Assembly: GCA_021234155.1 (NCBI GenBank)
Contig: JAJEKV010000002.1
Coordinates: 30,883,234 to 30,947,233, forward strand
Direction: 5' to 3'
From: Isoetes taiwanensis
Taxonomy: Eukaryota > Streptophyta > Lycopodiopsida > Isoetales > Isoetaceae
DNA: 64,000 nucleotides
Below, piece after piece: positions 47,174 through 59,380 of this stretch; within the stretch, counting starts at the first letter, position 1; each line of letters opens with the position of its first letter. Under the pieces are notes generated by a model. It was given only the letters and a program-made list of their open reading frames with translations. It did not search any database and was not told the origin of the DNA. Made by a program: the position numbers and the translations under genes.

Positions 47174-47295
47174 TTTTTTTTTTTTTTTTTTTTAAGGCAA
47201 GGTTCGTGGGACTTGCACCCACCCGATGGTAGCTAATGGGTTTTGAACCCTAGTGCCCCAACCCAAAGCCTTACCACTAAACCACCACCGCGATG
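47174..47295 (-). mobile_element. tRNA-derived SINE
   Basis: On the minus strand the head CGCGGTGGTGGTTTAGTGGT holds an RNA polymerase III A box (TGGTTTAGTGGTAAGG). About 40 bp later GGTTCAAAACC fits the B-box consensus GGTTCRANNCC. The 3' end is a run of 20 A (plus-strand T, 47174-47193). GCTAG flanks both ends (47169-47173 and 47296-47300) as a short target duplication. It resembles plant Au-type SINEs (GTGGTAAGGCTTTGGG), from memory. Confidence 0.8.
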
Positions 47296-47592
47296 GCTAG
47301 CACCTTCTATTCTTCTCTTGGACTAGCCCCTTGTTTTACTTATTTCTTTTTTCTATTCCTTGAGACCCTATGCTCCTATGCTAAGACAGATGGAATGAGT
47401 TGAAGTTTATGGTCTTCCTTGGGGAGGAGATGAAAAGATATTGGACTACATGAACTTGGATGAATATGAACTTGGATGAATATGGTCGTCACATCATCTT
47501 CATTTTAGTATCTTCATCTTGGGGAAACTAAGCAACATAATCTATAGAACCAAGAAACAAAAATGATTTTAGAATATCATGATAACATTACA

Positions 47593-48826
47593 TCATAATC
47601 GAGCTTGAAAATATGCATTCACAAACACGACAGATGCAGCAATGCTGAGCACCAGCAATAACCCAGATGGTATGGGCTTCCGCGTGTTAGCAAACCGAAT
47701 TCCTAACAAAGACATAATAAACAGAGTTAGTCAAGACAGATGGGAAATACAAGAAGACCAGGTTACTAAGACTTTAGATGAAAAGAGCTTTTTGCTTTTG
47801 AAAAACAGGAAACTATATAGTCATGGAATGAATTGTGTGGCACAAACCATCTTTTTTGTGTAAGAAACCTTACCAAACACAGCGATGAAGAGAAAGGCAG
47901 ACCCAAAAGCAATGGCATTTGCAAGATCCCTTTTATCAGGATCCAGCATTAGAAAGTAGGCCTGTATGTGCAGTTGACCAGAGAAGTTGCAGTTAGCAGG
48001 AGAACATTAATGTTAATCAATTCATGAGAGTAAAGAGCTCTGAGCATTACAATTGCTAAGGAAAGTCCTCCTGACAGACCACCAATAAGGGAGCCCTTGC
48101 TCCCACTTCTTGCATCTGCAATGGCAAAAAATTACTAGATTCATATAATGCAAGATAAGTCTGAACAGAACAAAAAAGGCAAAACAAAACAAACTGCCAA
48201 GGAAAGCACTGAGAAGAATTTCCTTTGAGAATGATGAAAGAAATGACCTGGACCCATACTGAGCAAAGGGTTATCAGAACTAAGAAATTCATTGTAAAAA
48301 AATACACTTTGCTGGCAAACCAGAATCAGAGTTCTCATATAAATGAACCAATCTACGTGCCCATGCAATTTACAAGTTTTAAGAATTAGGTAGTCTTAAG
48401 ATTTATTGCAATCCAGAATTTACTGCTATAGCTAGTTAACTACCAGAAGCCTTACTCCTAAGTTTGTTAAATTGGTTATACATTTTTCTGTCTCTCTTGA
48501 CCTACATTGCAAACTGATACAAGCTAATACTTACAAGCAAAGAGGCCACCACTCATAAGCGTGAACCCATATGCAACGGCGGTGGCAGGGGCCACAACGT
48601 CCTCTAAACCAGCTCTACAGATCAGAGGAGCTCCATTTCTCCTGAACTTGGGCATTGTAGTGATGTGTTTGCATGAAGAAGAGGCCAAGTTGTGCAATCG
48701 ATCGAGTTTTGGCAATGCCAAGGAACTGCATCCCAACCCACCATGTCCGAGGGGAATATGGGCGCAGATCTGATTATGGGTATTTGCTGAAAGCTGTAGC
48801 TCCATGGCCGGAGAAGGGATAGACAT
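47593..48826 (-). CDS. FAX/TMEM14-family membrane protein, plastid-targeted, four exons
   Basis: Exons on the minus strand: 48826-48535, 48115-48051, 47961-47874, 47702-47593. All introns are GT-AG (419, 89 and 171 bp) and the phases join cleanly to 184 codons plus stop. The N-terminal ~70 residues are Ser/Arg/Lys-rich with few acidic residues, like a plastid transit peptide. The rest is a TMEM14/FATTY ACID EXPORT domain: YGFTLMSGGLFA, ARSGSKGSLIGGLSGG across the first splice, AYFLMLDPDKRDLANAIAFG, SAFLFIAVFGIRFANTRK, then IPSGLLLVLSIAASVVFVNA, giving about four membrane segments. FAX proteins export fatty acids from plastids. Which FAX paralogue this is cannot be decided here. The start could also be the second Met (MELQLS). 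It is divergent to the PPR gene, with about 170 bp between their first ATGs. Confidence 0.88.
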
Positions 48827-48995
48827 GTAAAAGCCGAAGAGGGTGCGACTTGAATACTCTTCGGCTTCGTGATGTGTGTCTTCTCAATATAATGCCACAT
48901 GCAACCCTAGTTCAGAACATGACAACGCAACTAAACTTTAAACCCCGTTTTTCAAACCTTAAACCCTGAAAAACTAGGTTACAGAAATATTTGTC

Positions 48996-50860
48996 ATGAG
49001 GGCAGCCTGCCGGAGAGCTTTCTCGCGTGGAAGAAATGAGCTTAGGTATGGTGGCTTTTTAAATGAGTTTTCTCCAAATTGGGTTCTAGAGCTTACTTCT
49101 TCTGCTGGACAGGGCCCTTGAAAATATAAGCAAACTGAAACTGTATAAAGGAGAAAACTTGAATGTTGCAATTCAGACAGCCAAGGCATTGCAGCAGCAA
49201 CGTATAGGCTTAACAAGAAACAATGCTTATGTTCTTTTGCAAGAATCTGAAAAAAGAAAGGATCTGGGCCTTGCTAGAGCAGTCCAATCTTATGTGCCTT
49301 AGTTGTCTCGATTCAATAGCTACGTTGCAGGAGCTTCTGATTCGGTCCTTTGCACATCATAAATGCTTACTTGAAGCCAATCAGGCATTTGATAGTATAG
49401 GAAAACCAACTGCTTATTCATGGGCTGTAATTATTATGGCAAATGCCAAACTTGGGCAAGCTCTCTTAGCCCTTGAATTGTGTTATAGAATAGAAATATC
49501 AGGCAGTAGAAGTGACACCCATGTTTATGTTGCAATTTTCAAAGCATGCTCGATTATGAAAACCGTCCCATATGCGAGGATTACTCATGAAGAAGTTATA
49601 GAAAGTGGATGTCAATCAGAGGTTATAATAGGAAGTATCTTGGTGCACATGTATGCTGCATGTGGAAGTTTTGAAGAGGCAGTCAAAAGCTTTGTCAACG
49701 TGCAGAACCCTAATGTAGTGTGTTGGAATGCATTGATTACTGGATATATGCAGAGGGGGCAATATTCTCTAGCTCTAGATTGTTTTAAGAAGATGCAGCA
49801 GGAAGGCGTAAGACCGAATGTCGTTTCATGGAATGCATTAATTGCAGGATATGTTCAGCATGAGGAGGGCTTTCAGGCTCTAGTTTCTTTTGAGAAGATG
49901 CAACAGGGGGGAATAAAACCAGATGAGGCTACATTTCTAAGTGTTGTGAAAGGTTGTGCCAGCATTGGAACAATAGAACGTGGCAGGATAATCCATGAAC
50001 AGATCCTTAGAAATGGATGGGAAACAAACGAAGTCGGCAATGCCCTGGTTGATATGTATGCCAAATGTGGCAGCATGGAGGAGGCATGTGAAGTGTTTCA
50101 CAGGTTGCCAAATCGCAATGAGGTCTCATGGTGTGCAATGATTGCAGGATATGATCGGTGTGGTGAAAGCATTCTAGCTCTAGAGTATTATGAAATGATG
50201 GAACTAGAAGGCGTAAAGCAGGATATGTTCACGTTTTCAAGTATTTTGAAGGCTTGTGGCAATATAGGAGCAATAGCTCAGGGAAGCCTGATTCATGATA
50301 CAATAATTAAAAGTGGAATTGTACCAGATGATATGATGAAGAACATTTTGATTGATATGTATGCAAAATGTGGCAACCTAGATGCAGCATGGAAAAACTT
50401 TGATAAATTGGCGAACAAAGATGTAGTGTCATGGAATTCGCTAATCGCTGGATATGCACAGTATGGAGAAGGTTATTTAGCTGGAAAATATCATGAAGAG
50501 ATGCAGCAGAAAGACACAAAACCAAATAGTGCATCATTCACAAATATTCTCACTGCTTGCAATCGCACAGGCCTAGTGGAAGAAGGGCATTGGTACTTAA
50601 AATCTATGAGGAACCATCATGGGATCATTCCATCTGTTACTCATTCTACCTGTATGGTTGATCTTCTCGGTCATGCAGGATTCTTGAATGAGGCACAATG
50701 CCTGTTGCATTCGATGCCACAAATTGATATCACAATTTTGGTGTCCTTGCTCAATGCTTGCAGAATGCATAAAAATGTTGAAGTAGCAAGAAGCTGCTAT
50801 GAGCATATTATTCATCTGGAGTCTAGCAGCCAAAGAGCTCATCATCAAACAGTGCTATAA
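48996..50860 (+). pseudogene. PLS-class pentatricopeptide repeat (PPR) gene with frame breaks
   Basis: The main open frame is 49223-50860 (545 codons) with about ten PPR motifs. Examples are CWNALITGYMQRGQYSLALD, VSWNALIAGYVQ, NALVDMYAKCGSMEEACEVF, ILIDMYAKCGNLDAAWKNF and VSWNSLIAGYAQYGEGYLA. It ends in an E1-like segment (LLNACRMHKNVEVARSCYEHI) and then stops; E2 and DYW domains are absent. Upstream, NAYVLLQESEKRKDLGLARA (frame shifted, about 49220-49290) is the usual N-terminal PPR start. ATG 48996 opens an Arg-rich, organelle-presequence-like MRAACRRAFSRGRNELRYGG that stops at about 49122. At least two single-base shifts are needed to join these. PPR proteins bind organelle RNA, and PLS types guide C-to-U editing. 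No introns. Either a pseudogene or a gene with sequence errors; the 545-codon body is clean. Confidence 0.8.
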
Positions 50861-51725
50861 TAGAGAGGAGAGAGAAGCCATCCAGAGAAAATAAGCAAGC
50901 CAGAAAACACTATATCTGCTGATCATTGGCCTCAAAGGCTACTACAAAACGATTCAGTTGGCAGGTTACGGTCATTACCAATGGATTCTTCCAGTGACAA
51001 GCTGGTGAGGACAATTTGACACATACAAAAAAGAAGTCGAAACAAATGATTCCAGACGAGTTGCAAATGCAAATGATGCTAAGGTGAGTTGGCATTGTTA
51101 TTCTGAGTTTCTATAGCATGGGTTGTTGATCACCATTTTGGACTTAAAATTTCCAGGTCTTGCATAGCAAAAGGATTACTAAGTTGCTAGCAAAACAAGG
51201 CAGGTACTGCTAGTAATGAAAGACAGAAAGAGTTCTGATATATTGATCGGAAAACGAAATACAGGCAATGATCTTAAGAGCAAGATCTCTTAAGAGCAAC
51301 AACTCTGACTCTCAGATTGCACAACAAGAGGAAGAGCTTTGAACTCTCAGATTGCACAACAGACTTTGCAACTTGGTCTTTTTCTCCTGCGACGTCTATA
51401 TCTTTTATAGATGCATATACAACGGTCTAGTCTATTTCTGGAAACAACTCATAGCACTAAAGGAAAGCACTAAAAAGCACTGGAATCATGAAGATATCTG
51501 GTCAGTTATTCTGTTTGCCTCTTGCATGGATGGCGCAGGTGTATTCACAGCATCCCCACCCACCTTTTTGCAAGATTCATGACTTACTCTTAGCCACTCA
51601 TATGCATCCCCACTTCAGACTTAAGCGAATGCAACCTAGCATCACAACAAAATTTAATCAGTTTGGGTCGATGGAGACCTTTGATAATCATATCAGCAAC
51701 TATTTCATCATAACAACCTAATATT
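50861..51725. other. non-coding DNA downstream of the PPR gene
   Basis: No gene recognised. A short duplication of CTCTTAAGAGCAA...CTCTCAGATTGCACAACA lies at 51285-51362. Confidence 0.5.
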
Positions 51726-51864
51726 GTTGTCTAGCCTTAGTCTCGCTTAACCTAGGCGCTTAACCTAGGCTACTGCGCAGAGGTTCGAAAAAAAGAAAAA
51801 AGGGGTCCAAATAACAGCCCAAGGTAGTCCGGAACGAAATCGGGGCCGGATTTACATTACGGAT

Positions 51865-52620
51865 GCCACCAAGAAAACAAAGCATTCATACAAAACCCGA
51901 TGAGGGAGATCCGATGATGGACACTATGAACCTGATTAAAGGCCTTTGTGATGAATTTCGTACTGCCAAAGATGAATTCTGTATTGCCATAGCAGATCTT
52001 AGTACAAAGAAAAGATGAGCTACTTCTCACAAAAAGAAGAATTACGGTCCGCAAAAGATGAGATAAAACAGCTTAAACAAGACAATTGGAGATTTGCGAA
52101 GATACAACACAAACCCCGAGTCCGGACAAATGAAGATCATGGAATCAATTGCGAGTTAGAAGATCACCCACCGCCAGGTAAGGCTATGCAAATGTAAGGA
52201 TATGGCTCGGCACCACCATCCAACAAATGGTGGAGCAAATTACTTCTAAAATTGAACAAAGAAGTTGCTAATCCCTTTAACCAAGGACAAGAGAGAATTG
52301 TCAACACGAAGACCGAGCTATCGAGCACAAAACATCCTTGTTAATTTGGAATTGTTGAGCAAGAAAACGAAGACACAAAATCAACAATTGAAGTATTCTT
52401 CAAAGATACAATGCACCTATCTGATCCAGGCTTCACCTTTTGCAAAAGAATTGGACGTAAACAAGAAGGTAAGCATCGTCCTATTATTTTGAAATTTCAA
52501 AGTCTAGAAAGTAGAAACCGCGTTATGCAGCATAGAGGACACTTGAAAGGTCACCGCATCTGGCTCAATGATGATTTGACTATACAACAAAGAAAAAAGA
52601 GCGCAGTAATTGATGGATGA
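51865..52620 (+). pseudogene. LINE ORF1 (RNA-binding / coiled-coil), broken
   Basis: Starts MPPRKQSIHTKPDEGDPMMD at 51865 with heptad-like DEFRTAKDEF. It continues in another frame with KEELRSAKDEIKQLKQDNWR (coiled coil). At 52411-52617 follow RPIILKFQSLESRNRVMQHR, GHLKGHRIWLNDDLTIQQRK, the typical C-terminal block of plant L1-like ORF1 proteins, which bind element RNA. At least two frame shifts. Confidence 0.65.
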
Positions 52621-52689
52621 GGTTCAGAAATGAAAGTCGAAGGAAAAATGCTTTTATTGTGAGCAATCGGATTGTTGTTCGCAATAATG

Positions 52690-53520
52690 CATAGGAAGTA
52701 AAGACCCTCGACCCTCACGGCTTGGAATATACATGGTTTTAATGAATCAAAGATTCTTAGTAATATGGAAATGTTTGAATAGTTTGATATTCTTGCATTC
52801 AGTGAGACATGGGAACATGAAACAAACAGATTGATTCCCATCCATGGGTTTACACTGCTTGAGACCGCTTGGAATGAGCTACAGGGAAGCCGCAGAGGAT
52901 GGGGCGGACTTGCATGCTTTGTTAAAAATGAAATTTGCAATGCAGTTAGCGTGGTCAAAATATGTAAACATAAGCAGTATATATGGATTTGTGTAAATAA
53001 TCGCATTTATGTGGCAATAGTATACTTTTGCTCCCTTGGAGCCCTATCCCGCTGGGATCTATAACAGCCCCGTGAGCTTGCTGCGAATGACCCATTTTGT
53101 TACCTCTCTGCTGATATTGCGTTCTATAAAACTAAAGGAAAGGTTTATGTAATAGGGGACATGAATGGCCGGCTCAAGAATAAGCAAGCTACTGTTTTGG
53201 CTCATGAAGGAAATCATTTGTGGCTTATGGAACAAACAGACCCTTTGTTGTCATGGCCCTCTTGTGATATGCATTTGAATAAAATGGGAGAACACATTCT
53301 TGACTTATGTGAAGCACATGAATTAGTCGTGTATAATGGTGCTGCTGTATTTCCAGAATCCAACAAATACACATGTTTTCAGCCCAATGGAAATAGTACT
53401 GTGGATATGTTATTGGGAAGTCCAGATGATGTGCACTTGGTGACTAGTTTTGAAGTTCTTCCTCAGCATGAGGACTCTGATCATGCCCCTCTTGTCATAA
53501 AATACAAGATGAAAGTCAAA
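52690..53520 (+). pseudogene. LINE apurinic-type endonuclease domain, broken
   Basis: Order of motifs: NIHGF (about 52730), FDILAFSETWEHETNRLIPI (catalytic Glu in SETW), WGGLACFVKN, YVIGDMNGRLKN (Asp/Asn pair), and HEDSDHAPLVIKYK (final Asp-His) at about 53470. This is the exonuclease-endonuclease-phosphatase fold that nicks target DNA for LINE insertion. A stop in the first third (EMFE-stop-FDIL) and a frame break near 53060 inactivate it. Confidence 0.8.
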
Positions 53521-54973
53521 TGTACCTGCAAAAACTTCTAGATGATATTGCAGTGGATCCAAAATGCTTTTGGACAAAACTGCAACATCCCATTGAATTG
53601 GGAGAGATCGCACAAGAAAGTTTGCTTGAATGGATAAGAGAATTATACACTGTTGCTAATAGCAATGAAATGCAAATTGGTACTGCCTATACTACACTCT
53701 TTGATAAGGGTGATGTTACATATGCTTTACAAAGGATGCAAAATGGGAAATCCTTAGACCTAAATGGGTTCTGTGCTGAGCTGCTTAAATGGGGGGTGAT
53801 CTTTTAAATGACAAGTTGGTTGATATTTGTAACTTGGCTTTCCATTGTGGCTTTCCACAGGAATGGTATTTAAGCAAGGTCGTTCCTATTCATAAGTCCG
53901 GTGATAAAACCGTGCAAGAAATTATCGGACAATTTTGGTTAGCAATGTATTTGCAAAACTCTTTGCAACTATGCTTGAGAGAAAGCTCTCTAATTGGGCT
54001 GATGAGAAGAACGAGCGCGCTTATGGACAAGCAGGTTTTCGCCATGACCATTCCACTGTTGATCATTTAGTCACTTTAAGGGTGATTAATGAAAGCGCAA
54101 AGGGTACTAGACATAATCAGTTTTTGGCCTTCATTGATCTAACAAAAGCTTTTGATAGAGTTGATCGATGTGACTTGCAGAATAGGCTAGAGCTGCTACA
54201 AGTTCCTCCAGAGCTCCAACAGGCAGTTGCGCGTCTATACCAACAGGTACTCATTGAACTTTCATTTCCATTTAAAAGCACTGAACAGGTCCAGAGCACG
54301 ATTGGGGTGAAACAGGGGTGCCCTTGTTCTCCCACTCTCTTTGGACTTTATATTGATGAACTTGAGGGGTGGCTTGCACGTATGGGAGGAGTTGGAGTCA
54401 ATGTTGGTAGATATCTCATACATGTTTTACTTTTTATGGATGATATAGTTTTGATTTCTAGAATCTGGCTGGGCCGGTCTCCAACATCATTTGGATACTC
54501 TTCGTGGATTTTGGCGATCAAAAAGGTATGGCTATCAATGTTGCAAAATCTAAAGTCATGATAGTTGGCACAAAAAAAAACTTTTCGATTCACCATTGGG
54601 GAATGTGAGTTAGAAACAAAGCATATAGTTATAAATACCTTGGAATAGAGGTGGCAAGTAATTATTCATGGAAGCCGGCAAATGAAAAAACGCTCGGTGG
54701 GCTTAGAACCCTTTATGGTATGTTCCATACTTGTCGTGGTGAATAACTTATGGCATTGGAAACTCGTGGAGATTACTTTATGACACTCAAGCTAAGGCGG
54801 TCGTTTTTATATGGTCAGTCGCCTTGGGCCCCCGGACTTGATCGGCAAAGCCGGGACAAGATTGAAAAGGTGATGGAAGAGCTTGGAACTAAAATGCAAA
54901 CTCCATAATTGCATTATGCTTGCGAAACCGGATTGATTCCCTTGAAACCGAAGCTTTATGTCGCGTACTATTA
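53521..54973 (+). pseudogene. LINE reverse transcriptase, 5' part up to the insertion
   Basis: RT motifs: KSLDLNGFCAELLKWG, WYLSKVVPIHKSGDK, FLAFIDLTKAFDRV (motif A Asp), TIGVKQGCPCSPTLFGLYID (motif B), and VLLFMDDIVLIS, where the usual YADD is FMDD but both Asp remain. After about 54570 the frame breaks repeatedly, although KYLGIEV-like and TGLIPLETEAL-like stretches can be followed to the insertion point at 54973. Confidence 0.8.
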
Positions 54974-55039
54974 CATACACATCAAAAAATGATGCCTATA
55001 TCCTCCTTAAAATACCCCCTTTGGAAATGGGGATTGACG

Positions 55040-55790
55040 AAAAGGATAATTTCTTGAGGAGAAGGGGATTCTAGTTCTATGTTAGGGGTACTGAGGGAGT
55101 AACAAGGGGATTGCAATTTACAATATGGGGATTTTCTCTAAAAAATGAGGAATGGGGGATGAGGAGAAATGGGGTAGTCAGGGGCACTAGGGGTAATGAG
55201 GGAGTAATAGGGGATTACAATTTAGAACATGGGGATTTCTACTAAAAATATGAAGAATGGGGGATGACGAAAATGGGTTGCAATTTACAATATGGGGATT
55301 TTCTGTAAAAAATGAGGAATGGGGGATGACGACAAATGGGGTAGTCAGGGGCACTAGGGGTAATGAGGGGGTAATAGGGGGATTACAATTTAAAACATGG
55401 GGATTTCTACTAAAAATATGAAGAATGGGGGATGACGAGAAATGGGGTAGTCAGGGTTATTAGGGGTAATGAGGGAGTAATGGGGATTGCAATTAGAATA
55501 TGTGGATTTTCTGTAAAAAATGAAGAATGGGGGACGAGGAGAAATGGGGTAGTCAAGGATATTGGGGGTAATGATGGAGTAATAGGGGATTGCAGGTTAG
55601 AACATGGGGATTTCTACTAAACAAATGAAGAATGGGGATGACGAAAATGGATTAATAGGCTTAAGCAGGGGTAATGATGGAGTGTAGAACTCGGGATTTC
55701 TATGAAATTATGAAGAATGGGGATGACGAGAAATGGGGTATTCATGGTTAGTAGGGGTAATGAGAGATTATAATGTAGAACGGGGGATTG
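55040..55790 (+). repeat. left subterminal minisatellite, about 103 bp unit
   Basis: About seven imperfect copies anchored by GGGGATTT(T)CT, then ATGAAGAATGGGGGATGACG and GGGGTAGTCAGG. The anchors recur about 103 bp apart, with shorter units at both ends. The G-rich strand is plus. Confidence 0.85.
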
Positions 55791-56049
55791 CAATTTAAAT
55801 ATTTAATATTATAATGAGGGACTGTAATGTAGAACATGATTTTAATTAATGAGGGATTGTAATGTAGAACGGGGGATTGCAATTTATTATAAATATTTAA
55901 TAATGACGTCAAATTTGAGTTCATCTGAGCCGTGGAATGTGTTGCATGAATAGTCCAGATATACCCACCATATAGGTTGCAATAAATGCTATATGATGAG
56001 GTGACAAGAGCCTTTTTATGACGTGCCATAGGCCTTAAAAAAAGAGGAG

Positions 56050-56088
<39 letters not shown>

Positions 56089-57035
56089 ATTGGGATTCTT
56101 TTGGGCAGCGACCACATATTTAATTGCCCATATGGTGAGGCGGCAAAGGAAATAATGGTGCCCATTACATTGGATTGATCTCACCCATCGAACATGCTTG
56201 ATCAATGGGGCATATTTGGCCACACGTATGCCCTAGCCCATTTAGGGGGAATATACATTTATGATGATGTGCCGTTCTTAACTTTATCGTCTAAGTGCAA
56301 CATTTTTCTTGTTTTTTAAAGTTAACCATTGGATGAAATAAATTACATACAATTAAAACCATTGGATGACGTGGATAACATAATCCACAAAGTGAACCCA
56401 TTGTGGCACATCACACGAGGCCTAAAAACAGAGGCCACACCGTAATCGAACTAAACCGCCACACCGCATTTAAGGTGCAAAATGGAATATCATAAGAAGC
56501 AATAAAGAAGCGTAAGGAAGAACAAAATTACATGCCAGCAAATCCGGAAGTAGAAGGAAGACAAAATCACATGCAAGCAAATCTGGAACGAAATTTGAAA
56601 TGAAAAATTGAAGCAAGAATTGAAGCCGTCTCTAAACGCCACCTGCAAACAAATGTGAATAAAAAGCGGCAAGAATATTCGCCACAAAACGCCATCCAAG
56701 CCATCTCTAATCGCACGATGGCCAATTATAATTGTTTGTGACGTGCCATAGGCCGGATTATAACAAGATTAGGATTATACAAAACGGATGGCCGGATCCA
56801 AGCCATCTCTAAACGCAAAAATCTGTATACGAAGATAAACTGGCCGGGGAGTTGAACCCCGGTGAACCCAAACCAGTGTGCACAAACCAATTTCTCAATC
56901 TTTCAAAACTTACAGAGGTCATCTCTCCTCAACAAGTGCACAACGCCCGTGATAAGGACAAGAAACCCTCCTCTTCGTCCAACAAAAGCAACGCATGTGA
57001 CGCCCATGCTTTTGCTAAAAAAAGACCATTAACCC

Positions 57036-57069
<34 letters not shown>

Positions 57070-57160
57070 AAAACCTACATCATTAAAAAAAATCCATACA
57101 CCATTGGAAAAAAACCCATATGATAACCTTTTGGGACATTGGAAGGGGGGAGGGGGGGAG
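55791..57160. other. interior of the TA-flanked element, left half: no gene
   Basis: AT-rich, with repeated AATGTAGAACGGGGGATTGCAA words, two long A runs (about 56053-56086 and 57040-57069) and a twice-used GACGTGCCATAGGCC (56020 and 56738). No protein domain is seen. Confidence 0.45.
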
Positions 57161-57161
57161 A

Positions 57162-57298
57162 AATAAAAGGTAAACGAAATTTCTAGAATGAATGGTTTTA
57201 GCATTCTTGTGTTTTCTTGGTTGACTTTTTTGGAAGAATAAAAGGTAAACGAAATTTCTAGAATGAATGGTTTTAGCATTCTTGTGTTTTCTTGGTTG
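57162..57298 (+). repeat. 62-bp direct repeat, two copies
   Basis: AATAAAAGGTAAACGAAATT... starts at 57162 and again at 57237, identical for about 62 bp, separated by a 13-bp spacer. Confidence 0.85.
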
Positions 57299-59380
57299 GA
57301 ACTGGCCCGCCCTGCCGTAGGGATCGAAGCTCGATATGGAAGCAAAGCGAGCTATGGCCACTGCATCAGGGATCCTTACGCAGAGCTTCCGGGCGCATTT
57401 TTCCGCTCGCTCAACAGACCTTTGAAGGCTTGATTATTTAACGAAACTTCTGCATACTGAGGCCTTACTCGCATACCTTGCTAAGCCTAGATTTCCCAAC
57501 GGATCGAGTCGGACTTCTTTCTTGCTTCATTTTTGAATAACTATTGCGGGGGTTTTGGTCGGCGTCACATTAACTTCGGCTTCCCATGGCGGTTGTGTTT
57601 ATCCGCATGTTATGGAAGGATTTATTTGGTTTGGGAAGCCCGTAATCTTTATTATTGCTTTGCACTTTGAGGTATGAGCTATAGCCGGGCTATGGCGTAG
57701 AGTTATATAAACATCGGGTAAGCATCTCATCCGCCATATGTTTTGCTATGGTTTGCCTCGAAAATATGACCCCGCCTTTTACCATAGCTTTCACAAATAG
57801 TGGAACAGAGCCAACTCGAGGGCCTTGGCATGAAGTATATTATGTGGATCCGAAACACATTATGGAAATAGGACCATTAGACATATGATTTTGCCGGGTC
57901 GGCAAAAAAAAGCAAGGGCATCTTTTCTCGTTACATGCGATTCATGATTTATGGCCCGGATTTCTTTTACTTCCACGAAAACCATCGTAAAACGATATGT
58001 GGATTCTGCCTTATGATATATCTCGTTTTCCGATGAATAAACCGGGTCTCTTAAATTAAGTCCGGATCAAGATGTGTTTGGCTCATTATTCTATCCATAT
58101 ATATTATTATATAGTTGTAAGCTCATTATTATTAACCTTAAGCTCACTATTCTATCCTTATATACACCGAGCAAGTCCGAAAGTTTTCTTAAAGTCTTAG
58201 TATGGCTTGGGTGACCTGAGGGTCCGATCATCAAGGCCACAATAGAAGTAAGCCGATTACTTGGGTTTTAACAGGTAGGTTCTATTAATAATCTGAGCTA
58301 ATGCACGCAAAGTCTTGCATCCCGAAGTTTTTTGTTTTGTGATATACTTTGCTAGAATGGTAAGTTTCAAGTTGCCGCTCTGCTGCTCGCTTTGTGGGAA
58401 AATGCGATTTTGTCTCCATTTCATGTGGCAGATCTTGCTCATTTGGGTTTGTGAGGTGATAGCAAGCTCAAATGTTATAGAAAATATATTTTGATTGTTG
58501 TCACTTGGAGAAAGTGGACTAGGGAGGCAGCCAGGGACTGGGCTGAGGACACCTTTAGAACCAGCTCTGCATTGAGAGGTTGAGCATATGAAAGCATTGG
58601 AAGTCTAGGATATGTTTGGACCTGTCCTTTAGGTTAGACAGAGGGTTCAATGTGTTGTCTGGATAACTGAGATTAGGACAGCTTGCTTTAGGGCCAGCTT
58701 TGTATTGAGAACGAATTAATAAGGTAAATTTCTGAGATTGATAATATGAAAGCATTGGCTGGTATGTTTGGTTCCATGTCCTGTATTTTACTTTAGTTGA
58801 GAGGTTCTAACATCATGCTATATAAGATGCTGATGGAACTAAATGGAAATTATTGTTCTCGGATCAATGCAAGAAGCTATTGGGCTGGAACCTGCACCTC
58901 CTATGGGATATTAAGTTGATCCCGTATGTCTTTTCTTTGCTCCTTACAATATGCTGCCCTCCTAGAAGTAAACGGAGTGCCAAGATTACAGGTTTAAGCT
59001 CCCTTTTTAAAGCAGCAGAAGTTAATAAATGATTAGTTCTGCCAATATTTTCTGATATGTACTGTGTTATACATATATTTCTGAATAATCGAGGTTGTAG
59101 CTTTATGCTCATGTCTTAAAATGTAAGCCTGAAACATTCATTTCTTTAGCATGCTGCAAGGAAACGACTTCTTTATGCTTGGAAGGGATTGGATAAGTGT
59201 TTTGTTAAGGGAAAGGAGTATGCAGGGTATAAGGAGTATGCATTCATGTTCCTATAAGAAAATGCATATATGACAATGTCCAAACATAAGTTCTTCCATA
59301 TTTTAGTTTTGATTATAAAGTTCTATCATCTTTATGTGAAAGAAAATGGGAGGCTGTTATTCATTATTAATATTAACCAC
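57299..59380. other. interior of the TA-flanked element, right half: no confirmed gene
   Basis: A short plus-strand frame at 57337-57423 (MEAKRAMATASGILTQSFRA and on) looks like an organelle presequence with Ala, Ser and Arg and no acids after residue 2. It could be the first exon of a captured host gene, but no following exon is recognised. The remainder is unassigned. Confidence 0.3.

Noticed and set aside
47174-47295. A functional tRNA gene
   Set aside because: A and B boxes are present, but no cloverleaf with paired acceptor arms forms, and a poly(A) tail with target duplication follows; this is a SINE.
51726-54973. Two separate LINEs at 52-55 kb and 60.2-60.9 kb
   Set aside because: The frame, motif order and TA-flanked inverted repeats show a single LINE split by a later insertion.
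55040-55790. CRISPR-like array
   Set aside because: The repeats are contiguous, imperfect, about 103 bp long and lack regular unique spacers; this is a plant nuclear minisatellite.
56852-57361. Open frames spanning the poly(A) tracts near 57 kb
   Set aside because: The translations are dominated by poly-Lys or poly-Phe and by a duplicated 62-bp repeat.
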